Below are positions 8,169 to 14,658 of a DNA stretch of 14,729 nt, in pieces (positions within the stretch are counted from its first letter, which is position 1; each line of letters opens with the position of its first letter). The notes beneath the pieces were generated by a model. That model did no database searches. It was not told the origin of the DNA and was given only the letters and a program-made list of their open reading frames with translations. The stretch covers positions 1-14,729 of the forward strand of contig CAAFQM010000010.1 in the NCBI GenBank assembly GCA_900765105.1. Direction: 5' to 3'. This DNA comes from an uncultured Faecalibacterium sp. (GTDB lineage: Bacteria; Bacillota; Clostridia; Oscillospirales; Ruminococcaceae). The position numbers and the translations under genes were made by a program.

Positions 8169-8720
8169 TCAGATCAGCCACAGGTTCCACTTGTATTGAG
8201 CGGACTCAGAGAGAGTTGTCAAAACGTCAGGGTCGCTGAGGAACAGGCGCACAAACAGTTCGGGGAAAACCTCGATCGCAACGGTCAGCGCACACAGGTA
8301 CAGGCCGGTGTAAAGCAGCACATAGCGGAAACTGTCGAGAATGCGTTTGTAATTTCCAGAACCGTAATAATAGCTGAACAGCGTGGCGCAGCCACTGGTC
8401 AGGCCCTCTGCGGGGCAGATGACAACGACCATCACGCTTTGCACGACAGCGGCGTAGGAAATGTACTGGTCGCCCAGTCCGCCGCCGTATTTCCGCAGAA
8501 TGGCATTCAGAAGAATGATCAGCAGGTTGTCCAGAACGATAATGAGAAACGGCATACTGCCAATGCTGAGGATCTTTTGGCAAATGGCACCGCTGTACTG
8601 CCCAAATCCGATGCGGATCGGCATGGTGCGGCGGTTCAGCCCGGTGCCGCAGAGCACGGCGACTGTTGGAATCTCTGAAATCAACACATCTTTCTTCGCA
8701 GGGAAATGGATAGACCTCAT
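8169..8720 (-). pseudogene. MATE-family transporter fragment
   Basis: An open stretch of 183 codons encoding the middle of a MATE-type (drug/sodium antiporter) membrane protein. The recognisable part is ILSIGSMPFLIIVLDN, the block ICPAEGLTSGCATLFSYYYG followed by SGNYKRILDSFRYVL, and FPELFVRLFLSDPDV, which correspond to the start and middle of the second six-helix half of MATE proteins. Full MATE proteins have about 450 residues; the first half and the last helices are absent, and an in-frame TGA lies just upstream of the first ATG. After the stop the next frame reads MCGLIR, suggesting that a frameshift also contributed. No ribosome binding site of note precedes the ATG. It is most likely a relic left by deletion between sigK and the macro-domain gene. 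Confidence 0.75.
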
Positions 8721-8746
8721 TGCGCGTCAATATGAAATGTGATACT
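8720..8746 (+). promoter_or_regulatory. Candidate promoter for macro-domain gene
   Basis: TTGCGC (8720-8725) and GATACT (8741-8746, preceded by an extended TGn) lie 31 bp before the macro-domain start. The spacer is short (15 bp), so the extended -10 would have to carry recognition. Confidence 0.35.
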
Positions 8747-8777
8747 CTGTGAACAGAAACAGGTGGGAGGCTGCTAT

Positions 8778-9317
8778 ATGAAAGAACAACTTAAATCCAA
8801 AATTACACTCGAACAGGGTGACATCACAAAGTTGGACTGCGATTGCATTGTGAACGCGGCCAATCGCAGTCTGTTGGGCGGTGGCGGTGTGGATGGTGCT
8901 ATCCATCGTGCGGCAGGGCCGGGACTGCTGGTCGAATGCTGCACCCTGCACGGCTGCCGGACTGGCGAGGCAAAGATCACGAAAGGCTACCGCCTGAAGG
9001 CAAAGTACATCATCCATACAGTCGGCCCCATTTACTCCGGCACGGCGCAGGATGCCGTGTTGCTGGCCGACTGCTACCGCAATTCGCTGGATCTCGCGCA
9101 GGAAAATGGTATCCATAGCATCGCATTCCCGGCCATTTCGACTGGCGTGTACGGCTATCCGCTGGGAGATGCCACGGAAATTGCAGTCCGGACGGTAGCG
9201 CACTGGCTGGAAGGCCATCCGGAAACAGAGATGAAGGTCATTTTCTGTTGCTTTGACAGCAGGACGGCAGCGGCGTATCGGGCAGAGTTGTTGCGTGAAG
9301 TACAGAGAGATCGTTGA
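8778..9317 (+). CDS. Macro-domain protein, O-acetyl-ADP-ribose deacetylase type
   Basis: A 179-residue stand-alone macro domain. Such proteins (YmdB type) bind ADP-ribose and remove acetyl from O-acetyl-ADP-ribose or ADP-ribose from modified side chains. Seen: the ADP-ribose-binding start ITLEQGDITKLDCDCIVNAAN (9-29), the GGGGVDGAIHRAAG loop (34-47) with the usual catalytic Asn and Asp at N29 and D39, the strand YIIHTVGPIYSG, and AFPAISTGVYGYPLGDAT, which is the phosphate-binding loop. The ATG at 8778 is chosen because GGGAGG (8765-8770) lies 7 bp upstream and the domain begins directly; an in-frame upstream start at 8739 lacks such a site. The gene overlaps sfsA by 23 bp. The target in this cell is unknown. 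Confidence 0.93.
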   Translation: MKEQLKSKITLEQGDITKLDCDCIVNAANRSLLGGGGVDGAIHRAAGPGLLVECCTLHGCRTGEAKITKGYRLKAKYIIHTVGPIYSGTAQDAVLLADCYRNSLDLAQENGIHSIAFPAISTGVYGYPLGDATEIAVRTVAHWLEGHPETEMKVIFCCFDSRTAAAYRAELLREVQRDR

Positions 9318-9960
9318 GGGCGTATTCATCGACCGTCCGAACCGCTTTATTGCGCATGTGGATGTGAATGACACCGTAGAAACCGTTCATGTGAAAAACA
9401 CCGGGCGCTGCAGGGAACTGCTGGTGCCCGGCGCAGCGGTGCGGCTGGAAGTGTCGGACAATCCGAAGCGTAAGACAAAATATGACCTTGTGATGGTTCA
9501 CAAGCAGGGGCTTGGCTGGGTGAATATGGACAGTCAGGCTCCCAACAAGGTGGTCGCCGAGTGGCTTGCAACAGGAGACTACGACCTTGTGAAGTCAGAG
9601 TACACCTATGGAAAGTCCCGCATTGACTTTTACATGGAGAAGAACGGCGAGAAATATCTTCTGGAAGTCAAAGGCTGCACACTGGAAGTGGATGGCATCG
9701 GCTATTTCCCGGATGCTCCCACCGAACGGGGTGTGAAGCACCTGCATGAGCTGGAGCAGGCGCAGCAGGCAGGATACCGGTGTGCGGTGGCATTTGTGGT
9801 CCAAATGGAAGGCGTTACGGAGGTTCGACCGAACATCAGTACACAGCCGGAGTTTGGGACAGCCTTGGCTGAAGCAAAGGCAGCAGGTGTGCGCGTGTTG
9901 TTTTTGCTCTGCCGCATCGGACGGGACAGCCTGGAAATTGTAGAACAGCGGGAAGGCTGA
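9295..9960 (+). CDS. sfsA: SfsA family DNA-binding/nuclease-like protein
   Basis: A 221-residue SfsA protein (sugar fermentation stimulation protein A), known in E. coli as a DNA-binding protein linked to maltose genes; the fold is PD-(D/E)XK nuclease-like and the true role is unsettled. The family motifs are present: HVKNTGRCRELL (32-43), YGKSRIDFYM (105-114), LLEVKGCTLE (122-131), FPDAPTERGVKHLHEL (138-153) and the C-terminal RPN..TQPEF block. The likely nuclease-type residues are D111, E124 and K126. The start is taken as the GTG at 9295, giving VKYREIVEGVF, the usual N-terminus; it lies inside the macro-domain gene, indicating coupled translation. Its Shine-Dalgarno is weak. A strong terminator follows. 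Confidence 0.92.
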   Translation: MKYREIVEGVFIDRPNRFIAHVDVNDTVETVHVKNTGRCRELLVPGAAVRLEVSDNPKRKTKYDLVMVHKQGLGWVNMDSQAPNKVVAEWLATGDYDLVKSEYTYGKSRIDFYMEKNGEKYLLEVKGCTLEVDGIGYFPDAPTERGVKHLHELEQAQQAGYRCAVAFVVQMEGVTEVRPNISTQPEFGTALAEAKAAGVRVLFLLCRIGRDSLEIVEQREG

Positions 9961-9989
9961 AGCCAAAAACTTCATTTAAAATAAAGCCC

Positions 9990-10039
9990 AAAAGACGGTT
10001 GTACATTGGCTCGTTACCAATTACAACCGTCTTTTCTGT
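9990..10039 (+). terminator. Long two-tier terminator hairpin after sfsA
   Basis: A perfect 14-bp inverted repeat (9990-10003 with 10022-10035, core AAAAGACGGTTGTA) encloses a second 5-bp stem ATTGG/CCAAT (10005-10009 with 10017-10021), separated by one bulged C, with a 7-base loop. The arms begin with AAAA and end with TTTT, so it can terminate transcription from both strands: sfsA from the left and the relic gene from the right. Confidence 0.88.
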
Positions 10040-10065
10040 GCCAAATGGGGTGGCTTGATCAGAAG

Positions 10066-10289
10066 TTATAGATTTTCAACTGCATCGTGAAAACGATCCG
10101 AAAGGTAAGCATCGAAGTCTGGATAACAATTTTCAGCACTGCCATTGCTCCATGAAACTACTTTTTGGGTACTGCAATCAATACAGTAGACCCATTCGTC
10201 ACAATTTTCTATCACCAGATAACTTTCAGGCAGCCCATATGCTTGATTCGAAGGACACGGACGAATTCTCCGAATTTAGGATATGACAT
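10066..10289 (-). pseudogene. Chimeric relic: Xre-like regulator head joined to SUKH/SMI1 tail
   Basis: On the - strand an ATG at 10289 with AAGGAGG 10 bp upstream starts a 25-codon frame, MSYPKFGEFVRVLRIKHMG..., ending at 10212. Its first 17 residues look like the beginning of Xre-type helix-turn-helix regulators (FGEFVRVLRIKH). From about 10239 down to the stop at 10066 a different frame encodes the tail of a SUKH (SMI1/KNR4) protein: YGLPESYLVIENCDEWVYCI, then CSTQKVVSW and YPDFDAYLSDRFHDAVENL. SUKH proteins are often immunity proteins of contact-dependent or polymorphic toxins. The two parts are out of frame and each lacks most of its domain, so this is best read as a deletion junction between two former genes. 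The base composition is clearly more AT-rich than neighbouring genes. The SUKH call is firm-ish; the regulator head is short and less sure. Confidence 0.65.
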
Positions 10290-10314
10290 AGCTGCTTGAC
10301 CTCCTTGCGATTCT

Positions 10315-10343
10315 AATATACAACTCAGTAACCTGAAAGCCAA
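10315..10343 (-). promoter_or_regulatory. Promoter in front of the relic, divergent to the polymerase gene
   Basis: Read on the - strand, TTGGCT (10338-10343) and TATATT (10315-10320) are 17 bp apart, followed by the AAGGAGG site of the 10289 ATG (10300-10306). It points away from the Y-family polymerase promoter at 10394-10422. Confidence 0.5.
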
Positions 10344-10351
10344 CAATAAAA

Positions 10352-10370
10352 TTAACCTGTTTTTGGTTAA
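10352..10370. promoter_or_regulatory. Palindrome between divergent promoters
   Basis: TTAACC (10352-10357) and GGTTAA (10365-10370) form a perfect 6-bp inverted repeat with a 7-base spacer, placed between the two divergent promoters. It could be an operator for the lost Xre-like regulator or for a repressor of the polymerase genes; it does not match the Bacillus LexA box. Confidence 0.35.
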
Positions 10371-10393
10371 ACATGAGCAAACTTGTTCTGTAC

Positions 10394-10422
10394 TTGAAAA
10401 CAACCGGCAGAACTGTTATAAT
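10394..10422 (+). promoter_or_regulatory. Strong promoter of polymerase-YolD operon
   Basis: TTGAAA (10394-10399), a 17-bp spacer and a perfect TATAAT (10417-10422) with an extended TGn in front. This is the best vegetative promoter of the window apart from the one at its right end. The polymerase start lies 60 bp further on. Confidence 0.8.
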
Positions 10423-10482
10423 AAAATAAAAAGTTGTTCAAAATAAACGATTTTGGCGTTGAATTCGAAAGGGGGAAGGGCA

Positions 10483-11994
10483 ATGGACAGCAGGAAACGC
10501 ACCTATCTGGCAATCGACCTGAAGAGCTTTTATGCCTCCGTGGAGTGCGCCGACCGCCATCTTGACCCGCTGACCACCAACTTGGTGGTGGCAGATGCAT
10601 CACGCACGGAAAAGACCATCTGCCTTGCGGTGTCGCCCTCCCTGAAAGCCTATAAGATACCCGGACGGGCGCGGCTTTTTGAAGCAGTGCAGCGTGTCAA
10701 AGAGGTCAATGCCCAGCGATTGCAAAACGCCATCCGACTACACAAGGCCGTGCGCGGTGAGGACGGCAGGTATCATTTTTCTGCGCTTTCTTTCGATGCC
10801 AACGCCCTGAGTGCTGACCCCTCTTTGGGATTGAGTTACATCATCGCCCTGCCCCGGATGCAGAGGTATCTGGATGTTTCCACGCAGATCTACAAGACCT
10901 ACTTAAAATATGTGTCCCCGGACGATATTTACCCGTACTCCATCGATGAGGTTTTTATTGATGCCACCGGATATTTGCCGTATTACCACATGAGTGCCCA
11001 CGAATTTGCCCGGACATTAGTCCGGGATGTACTGCAAAATACAGGTATCACGGCCACAGCGGGCATCGGCACAAACTTGTATCTGGCAAAGCTGGCCATG
11101 GACATTGTGGCAAAGCATATCCCACCGGACAAGGATGGTGTGCGCGTTGCCGAACTGGATGAAGAATCCTACCGCTATCTGCTCTGGAACCACCGCCCAT
11201 TGACCGACTTCTGGATGACCGGCCCCGGCACCGTGCGCAGGCTGGAGGCGCACGGCATTTACACCATGGGCGATTTAGCACGTTTTTCCATTCACGGCGA
11301 AGATCGGCTGTACGAAATTTTTGGTGTGGATGCAGAAATTCTGATCGACCACGCATGGGGCTATGAACCCTGCGGCATGGCGGAAATCAAAAGCTATAAG
11401 CCCAGCACCAACAGCATCAGCGAAGGACAGGTGCTATCTTGTCCCTACCCGAACGACAAGGCAAAACTCATCGTCCGGGAGATGGCCGAGACCCTGATGT
11501 TCCGGCTGACCGAAAAGCAGCTGGTCACGGATTCCCTGACGCTGGAAGTCGGCTACGACCGGGAAAACGTTGACAACGGCAGCTACCGCGGCCAGACCCA
11601 GACCGACCGTTACGGCCGGACGATCCCGAAAGCGGCCCACGGCACGGCAAAATTGGATGCACCCACCAATCTGGGCAGTTCCATCATCACCGAAAGCGTG
11701 AAGCTATTTGAGCGCATCACCGACCCGGCGCTGACCGTGCGGCGCATCACCCTGAATGCCAACCGGGTCATGCCGGACGAGGGCATCTATCAGGTGAACT
11801 TCTTCACCGACACAAAGAAGCTGGAAAAGGAGAAAAAGTTGCAGCAGGCCATGCTGGGCATCAAAGGCAAGTACGGAAAGAACGCCATCCTGAAAGCCAG
11901 CAGCTTTGAGGAAGGTGCAACCATGCGCCAGCGCAATGGGCAAATCGGCGGGCACAGTGCAGGAGGGCCGGATGGAAAAAACCAAAACAAGTAA
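10483..11994 (+). CDS. Y-family DNA polymerase (UmuC/UvrX-like)
   Basis: A translesion DNA polymerase of 503 residues that copies damaged templates at the cost of errors. Seen: the catalytic start YLAIDLKSFYASVE (8-21; D12 metal ligand, F16/Y17 at the steric gate), then LVVADASRTEKTICLAVS and YKIPGRARLFE, YSIDEVFID with catalytic D155/E156, the thumb helix-hairpin part TGITATAGIGTNLYLAKLAMD, and a C-terminal little-finger domain. It exceeds the 350-420 residues of DinB/UmuC, with an extra segment around residues 85-110. The ATG at 10483 has GGGGGAAGG just upstream. The same order, polymerase followed by a YolD-like gene, is known from the Bacillus SPbeta prophage (uvrX-yolD) and conjugative elements, so this pair may be imported. 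It overlaps the next gene by 23 bp. Confidence 0.92.
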   Translation: MDSRKRTYLAIDLKSFYASVECADRHLDPLTTNLVVADASRTEKTICLAVSPSLKAYKIPGRARLFEAVQRVKEVNAQRLQNAIRLHKAVRGEDGRYHFSALSFDANALSADPSLGLSYIIALPRMQRYLDVSTQIYKTYLKYVSPDDIYPYSIDEVFIDATGYLPYYHMSAHEFARTLVRDVLQNTGITATAGIGTNLYLAKLAMDIVAKHIPPDKDGVRVAELDEESYRYLLWNHRPLTDFWMTGPGTVRRLEAHGIYTMGDLARFSIHGEDRLYEIFGVDAEILIDHAWGYEPCGMAEIKSYKPSTNSISEGQVLSCPYPNDKAKLIVREMAETLMFRLTEKQLVTDSLTLEVGYDRENVDNGSYRGQTQTDRYGRTIPKAAHGTAKLDAPTNLGSSIITESVKLFERITDPALTVRRITLNANRVMPDEGIYQVNFFTDTKKLEKEKKLQQAMLGIKGKYGKNAILKASSFEEGATMRQRNGQIGGHSAGGPDGKNQNK

Positions 11995-12469
11995 AACCGG
12001 GTTGGAGACTGCCCGGAAATATGCGGACATTCTCCACATGGAGCGCCCGCAGAGCGAGGAATCCCTGCGCAAACACCCACGGATGACGCTTCAGAACCGG
12101 GCAAAGATCTTCTCACCCTTTGCCGCCCTGCGTGGTTACGATGAGCAGCTTGCGGAAGAAAAGCAGAGGACAGAGCGCGTGACAAAGCGCATCCTGACTG
12201 AAGAAGAAATGTCCGGCCTCTCCGATAAGTTGATGCAGGTGACAAAGGGCATGACCATCACGGTGCGCTATTTTGTGGAGGATACAGCGCACCCGGAGAT
12301 TCCAGCGGTCGGAAACTATGTTACCCTGACCGGGCTGGTGGAGAGCATCGACCCGGTGTTCCGCACCCTGCAAATTACAAAAGCGGTTGTTCCCTTTGAG
12401 GATTTGGTGGATGTCAGCGGTGACGGCATCATGGCAATCGACACCTATCTTGGAATCGTAGACGAATAA
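11972..12469 (+). CDS. YolD-like protein, partner of the polymerase
   Basis: A 165-residue protein. The C-terminal half fits the YolD-like family: GMTITVRYFVEDTAHPEI, then GNYVTLTGLVESIDPVFRTLQI and VVPFEDLVDVSGD, a small beta-rich fold. YolD-like proteins are commonly encoded beside Y-family polymerases and have been proposed as functional counterparts of UmuD. The N-terminal 90 residues, rich in charged residues, include HPRMTLQNRAKIFSPFAALRGYDE, also typical of longer family members. The start at 11972 is supported by AGGAGGG (11961-11967) and lies inside the polymerase gene, so translation is coupled. The frame runs open further upstream only within the polymerase. No UmuD-type serine protease motif is visible, so it is not a UmuD. 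Confidence 0.85.
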   Translation: MEKTKTSKTGLETARKYADILHMERPQSEESLRKHPRMTLQNRAKIFSPFAALRGYDEQLAEEKQRTERVTKRILTEEEMSGLSDKLMQVTKGMTITVRYFVEDTAHPEIPAVGNYVTLTGLVESIDPVFRTLQITKAVVPFEDLVDVSGDGIMAIDTYLGIVDE

Positions 12470-12478
12470 ATTCTGAGG

Positions 12479-12506
12479 TTGTTGTAATCGTATCCCGGCA
12501 TAATAT
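12479..12506 (+). promoter_or_regulatory. Candidate promoter for the 12569 gene and pnp
   Basis: TTGTTG (12479-12484) and TAATAT (12501-12506) are 16 bp apart. A second possible -10, TAGAAT (12542-12547) with extended TGn, lies closer to the gene but has no clear -35. One of them should serve the gene at 12569. Confidence 0.35.
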
Positions 12507-12568
12507 CGCTGCTTTCCCTATCCCATCGCGTGAAAAAATGATAGAATAAGGGGAGGGAGGGCTGACAA

Positions 12569-12892
12569 ATGGACTACTCAGAATCGGACTGGAAATTGTT
12601 CAGAGATCGGATCGGAGACTGGCAGGAATCCTATATTGAAAAGCTGAATCATCAGTATATTGATCTGCTGAACGGGGATGGTCTGGCATCTGATAAGTTC
12701 TGGGGGCTGAATCGACGCATCCGTGAGGATCGAAAAAGTCTGGGTGTTCAGATGGAACTTCGTAAACCGGATCTGCCGTATACGCTGGTCAATCTGCTGC
12801 ATGAGAAAATTATCACGGAAGATGACCTGAAGCAATTCAGCAATGTATTGCAAGACGCGGTAAAACAGCTACAGGAACGAATGGAAGAGTGA
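12569..12892 (+). CDS. Small conserved-looking protein of unknown function
   Basis: A 107-residue acidic, helix-rich, soluble protein (MDYSESDWKLFRDRIGDWQE...). I do not recognise a domain with a known function. Proteins with this style of N-terminus occur in many Clostridia, where some carry an unsupported label of multidrug transporter; no membrane segment is seen here, so that label should not be used. The C-terminal part (IITEDDLKQFSNVLQDAVKQLQERMEE) is likely a helical bundle. The start is firm: GGGGAGGGAGG (12550-12560) lies 8 bp before the ATG. Only 28 bp without a terminator separate it from the purine nucleoside phosphorylase gene, so they are probably cotranscribed. Codon use is less GC-biased than in alaS or pnp. 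Confidence 0.8.
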   Translation: MDYSESDWKLFRDRIGDWQESYIEKLNHQYIDLLNGDGLASDKFWGLNRRIREDRKSLGVQMELRKPDLPYTLVNLLHEKIITEDDLKQFSNVLQDAVKQLQERMEE

Positions 12893-12920
12893 ATGCATAC
12901 AACAGCAAAGGAGAAAACCT

Positions 12921-13745
12921 ATGGAATATCTTTATGAAAAAGCACAGGAGAGCGCCGAGTATATCAAAATGCATACCACCAAACGCCCGAAAATCGCGGT
13001 GGTGCTCGGCTCCGGCCTTGGCAACCTGACCGCAGACTTTACCGAGACGGAAGAACTGCCCTATAAAGACATCCCGAACTTTCCGGTGTCCACGGTGGCA
13101 GGCCACAAGGGCGCATTGCTGGCAGGCAAGCTGGGCGAGAAAGAAGTCTATGCGCTGGAAGGCCGGTTCCACTTCTATGAAGGCTACTCTATGAAGGAAG
13201 TCTGCTACCCGTTCTATGTCCTGAAACTGCTGGGTGTGGAACAGGTGGTGCTGACAAATGCCTGCGGCGGCATCAACCGGGAGTTTGCGCCGGGCACCCT
13301 GATGCTTCTCACCGACTTCATCAACATGATGGGCACGAACCCGCTCATCGGCCCCAACGATGAGCGCTTCGGCCCGCGTTTCCCGGACATGACCGAGCCG
13401 TACAGTCTGGAACTGCGGGACCTTGCCAAGCAGACCGCCGACGAGCTTGGCATTTCCTATCAAGAGGGCGTTTATCTGGGCTTCATGGGGCCATGCTACG
13501 AAACGGCTGCCGAGATCCGTGCCTTTGCGGGCATGGGTGCCGATGCCGTAGGCATGAGCACCGTGCCGGAAACTATGGTCTGCAACTATCTGGGCATGAA
13601 GGTGCTGGCCGTCAGCTGCATCACCAACATGGCCACCGGCATCCAGACGGTGAAGCACAGCCATGCCCGTGTGCTGGAAATCGCCAATCAGGCGGGGGAG
13701 ACCCTGTGCCGTTGGCTGGGCGCAGTGATCCAGAAGATGGAATAA
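12921..13745 (+). CDS. punA: Purine nucleoside phosphorylase, class I
   Basis: Splits purine (deoxy)nucleosides with phosphate into base and (deoxy)ribose 1-phosphate in purine salvage. The 274-residue length fits the trimeric class I (human PNP-like) enzymes. Seen: the phosphate loop VVLGSGLGNL (27-36), VAGHKG (59-64), GRFHFYEGYS (81-90), LTNACGGIN (111-119), FMGPCYETAAEIR (188-200; E194 at the base-binding position), VGMSTVPE (210-217) and VSCITNMATG (231-240). N236 at the position of human N243 points to 6-oxopurine nucleosides (inosine, guanosine) instead of adenosine. The ATG at 12921 follows AAAGGAG (12907-12913). A strong terminator follows the gene. The identification is secure; the gene symbol is a convention. 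Confidence 0.95.
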   Translation: MEYLYEKAQESAEYIKMHTTKRPKIAVVLGSGLGNLTADFTETEELPYKDIPNFPVSTVAGHKGALLAGKLGEKEVYALEGRFHFYEGYSMKEVCYPFYVLKLLGVEQVVLTNACGGINREFAPGTLMLLTDFINMMGTNPLIGPNDERFGPRFPDMTEPYSLELRDLAKQTADELGISYQEGVYLGFMGPCYETAAEIRAFAGMGADAVGMSTVPETMVCNYLGMKVLAVSCITNMATGIQTVKHSHARVLEIANQAGETLCRWLGAVIQKME

Positions 13746-13753
13746 ACGTTTGT

Positions 13754-13790
13754 TTCTGCGGATGCTGTGGAGGTGTCCGCAGAATTTTTT
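13754..13790 (+). terminator. Intrinsic terminator after pnp
   Basis: A perfect 9-bp stem TTCTGCGGA/TCCGCAGAA (13754-13762 with 13776-13784), a 13-base loop and TTTTTT (13785-13790) directly after. It separates pnp from the regulator that follows. Confidence 0.92.
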
Positions 13791-13800
13791 GAAAATCCTC

Positions 13801-13831
13801 TTGACCCTGACGCAGCGTCATAGCGTATACT
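13801..13831 (+). promoter_or_regulatory. MerR-type promoter with operator dyad
   Basis: TTGACC (13801-13806) and TATACT (13826-13831) are separated by 19 bp, the over-long spacer typical of promoters that MerR-family activators twist into shape. The spacer holds a perfect dyad TGACGC-A-GCGTCA (13808-13820). It lies 28 bp before the MerR-type gene, so that protein very likely controls its own promoter. Confidence 0.88.
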
Positions 13832-13858
13832 GAGCCTGTCGCAAGGGAGGAACAAAAG

Positions 13859-14587
13859 ATGATGACTGTCAACGAAGTGAGCAAGCTGACCGGCGTAAGC
13901 ATTCGGACATTACAGTATTACGACCGAATCGGTCTGCTGAACCCGGCGGGCCGCACAGAAGCGGGTTATCGGTTATACGATGATGCCGCATTGGAACGTT
14001 TGCAGCAGATTTTGCTGTTTCGGGAGCTGGAGTTTCCGCTCAAGGACATCCGAAAAATCCTGCAAAGCCCATCCTTTGACCGAATCATGGCACTGGAACG
14101 GCAGATCACACTTCTGACGATGAAAAAGCAGCATCTGGAAGATCTGATTTCCCTTGCAAGAAAGATAAAAACGACAGGAGGAAATTGTATGGAATTTACT
14201 GCATTTGATACCCGGAAGATTCAGGAGTATGAAGAGCAGGCAAAAAAGGAGTGGGGCGCAACGTCAGAATATAAGGAGTTTGAGAAAAAGAATGCCGGCA
14301 AAACGATGTCGGAAGTCAAAGCCATGGGCAATCAGTTGATGGACATTGTGGCGGAGTTTGGCGCATTGCAGACGAAAGACCCGACAGACCCGGAAGTGCA
14401 GTTGCAGGTGAAGAAATTGCAGGACTTCATCACGGAACACTACTACACCTGTTCCAAGGTCATCCTGAACCGGCTTGGGCAGATGTACGGTGCAGGCGGA
14501 GCTTTTACTGAGAACATCAATGCGGCGGGCGGGCCCGGAACTGCCGAGTTTGCACAGAGAGCAATTGAAGTATACCGCGAAGAATAA
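13859..14587 (+). CDS. TipA-type MerR regulator with drug-binding domain
   Basis: A 242-residue transcription activator of the TipAL/Mta type. Residues 1-70 are the MerR winged helix-turn-helix (VNEVSKLTGVSIRTLQYYDR, then IGLLNPAGRTEAGYRLYDD, L..I..FRELEFPLKDIRKIL). Residues 75-108 form the dimerising helix. Residues 111-242 are the TipAS antibiotic-recognition domain (FDTRKIQEYEEQAKKEWG, SEYKEFEKKNAGKT, FITEHYYTCSKVILNRLGQMYG). In Streptomyces this domain binds thiopeptides and similar peptide antibiotics and switches the regulator on. The start at 13859 has GGGAGG (13845-13850); the second ATG at 13862 is equally possible. A 19-bp-spaced promoter with a dyad precedes it, and an internal start is present at 14189. 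No target gene such as a drug exporter is seen next to it, so it may act mainly on itself or on remote genes. Confidence 0.93.
   Translation: MMTVNEVSKLTGVSIRTLQYYDRIGLLNPAGRTEAGYRLYDDAALERLQQILLFRELEFPLKDIRKILQSPSFDRIMALERQITLLTMKKQHLEDLISLARKIKTTGGNCMEFTAFDTRKIQEYEEQAKKEWGATSEYKEFEKKNAGKTMSEVKAMGNQLMDIVAEFGALQTKDPTDPEVQLQVKKLQDFITEHYYTCSKVILNRLGQMYGAGGAFTENINAAGGPGTAEFAQRAIEVYREE
14176..14191 (+). promoter_or_regulatory. Internal ribosome binding site and ATG inside the TipA-like gene
   Basis: A perfect AGGAGG (14176-14181) stands 7 bp before an in-frame ATG (14189-14191, codon 111), exactly at the boundary between the dimerising helix and the drug-binding domain. Translation from here would give a free 132-residue TipAS-like protein, as known for tipA of Streptomyces lividans. 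Confidence 0.75.
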
Positions 14588-14658
14588 AATATGGTGTATC
14601 GTGTATTTGATGGAAGAATTGCATGAAAGTTTATCGAAAAATTATCTTTTTGTGAATT

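Noticed and set aside
7432..8199. 255-codon + strand frame opposite sigK
   Set aside because: Antisense shadow; the - strand frame is a clear sigma factor with a perfect ribosome binding site.
10371..10440. GTTC/GAAC-like pieces upstream of the polymerase gene as a LexA (SOS) box
   Set aside because: No GAAC-n4-GTTC arrangement with correct spacing could be found; partial matches occur by chance in this AT-rich stretch.
8100..12470. Intact mobile element or defence island
   Set aside because: No integrase, transposase, terminal repeats, tRNA attachment site or CRISPR repeats are visible; only relics and cargo-like genes.
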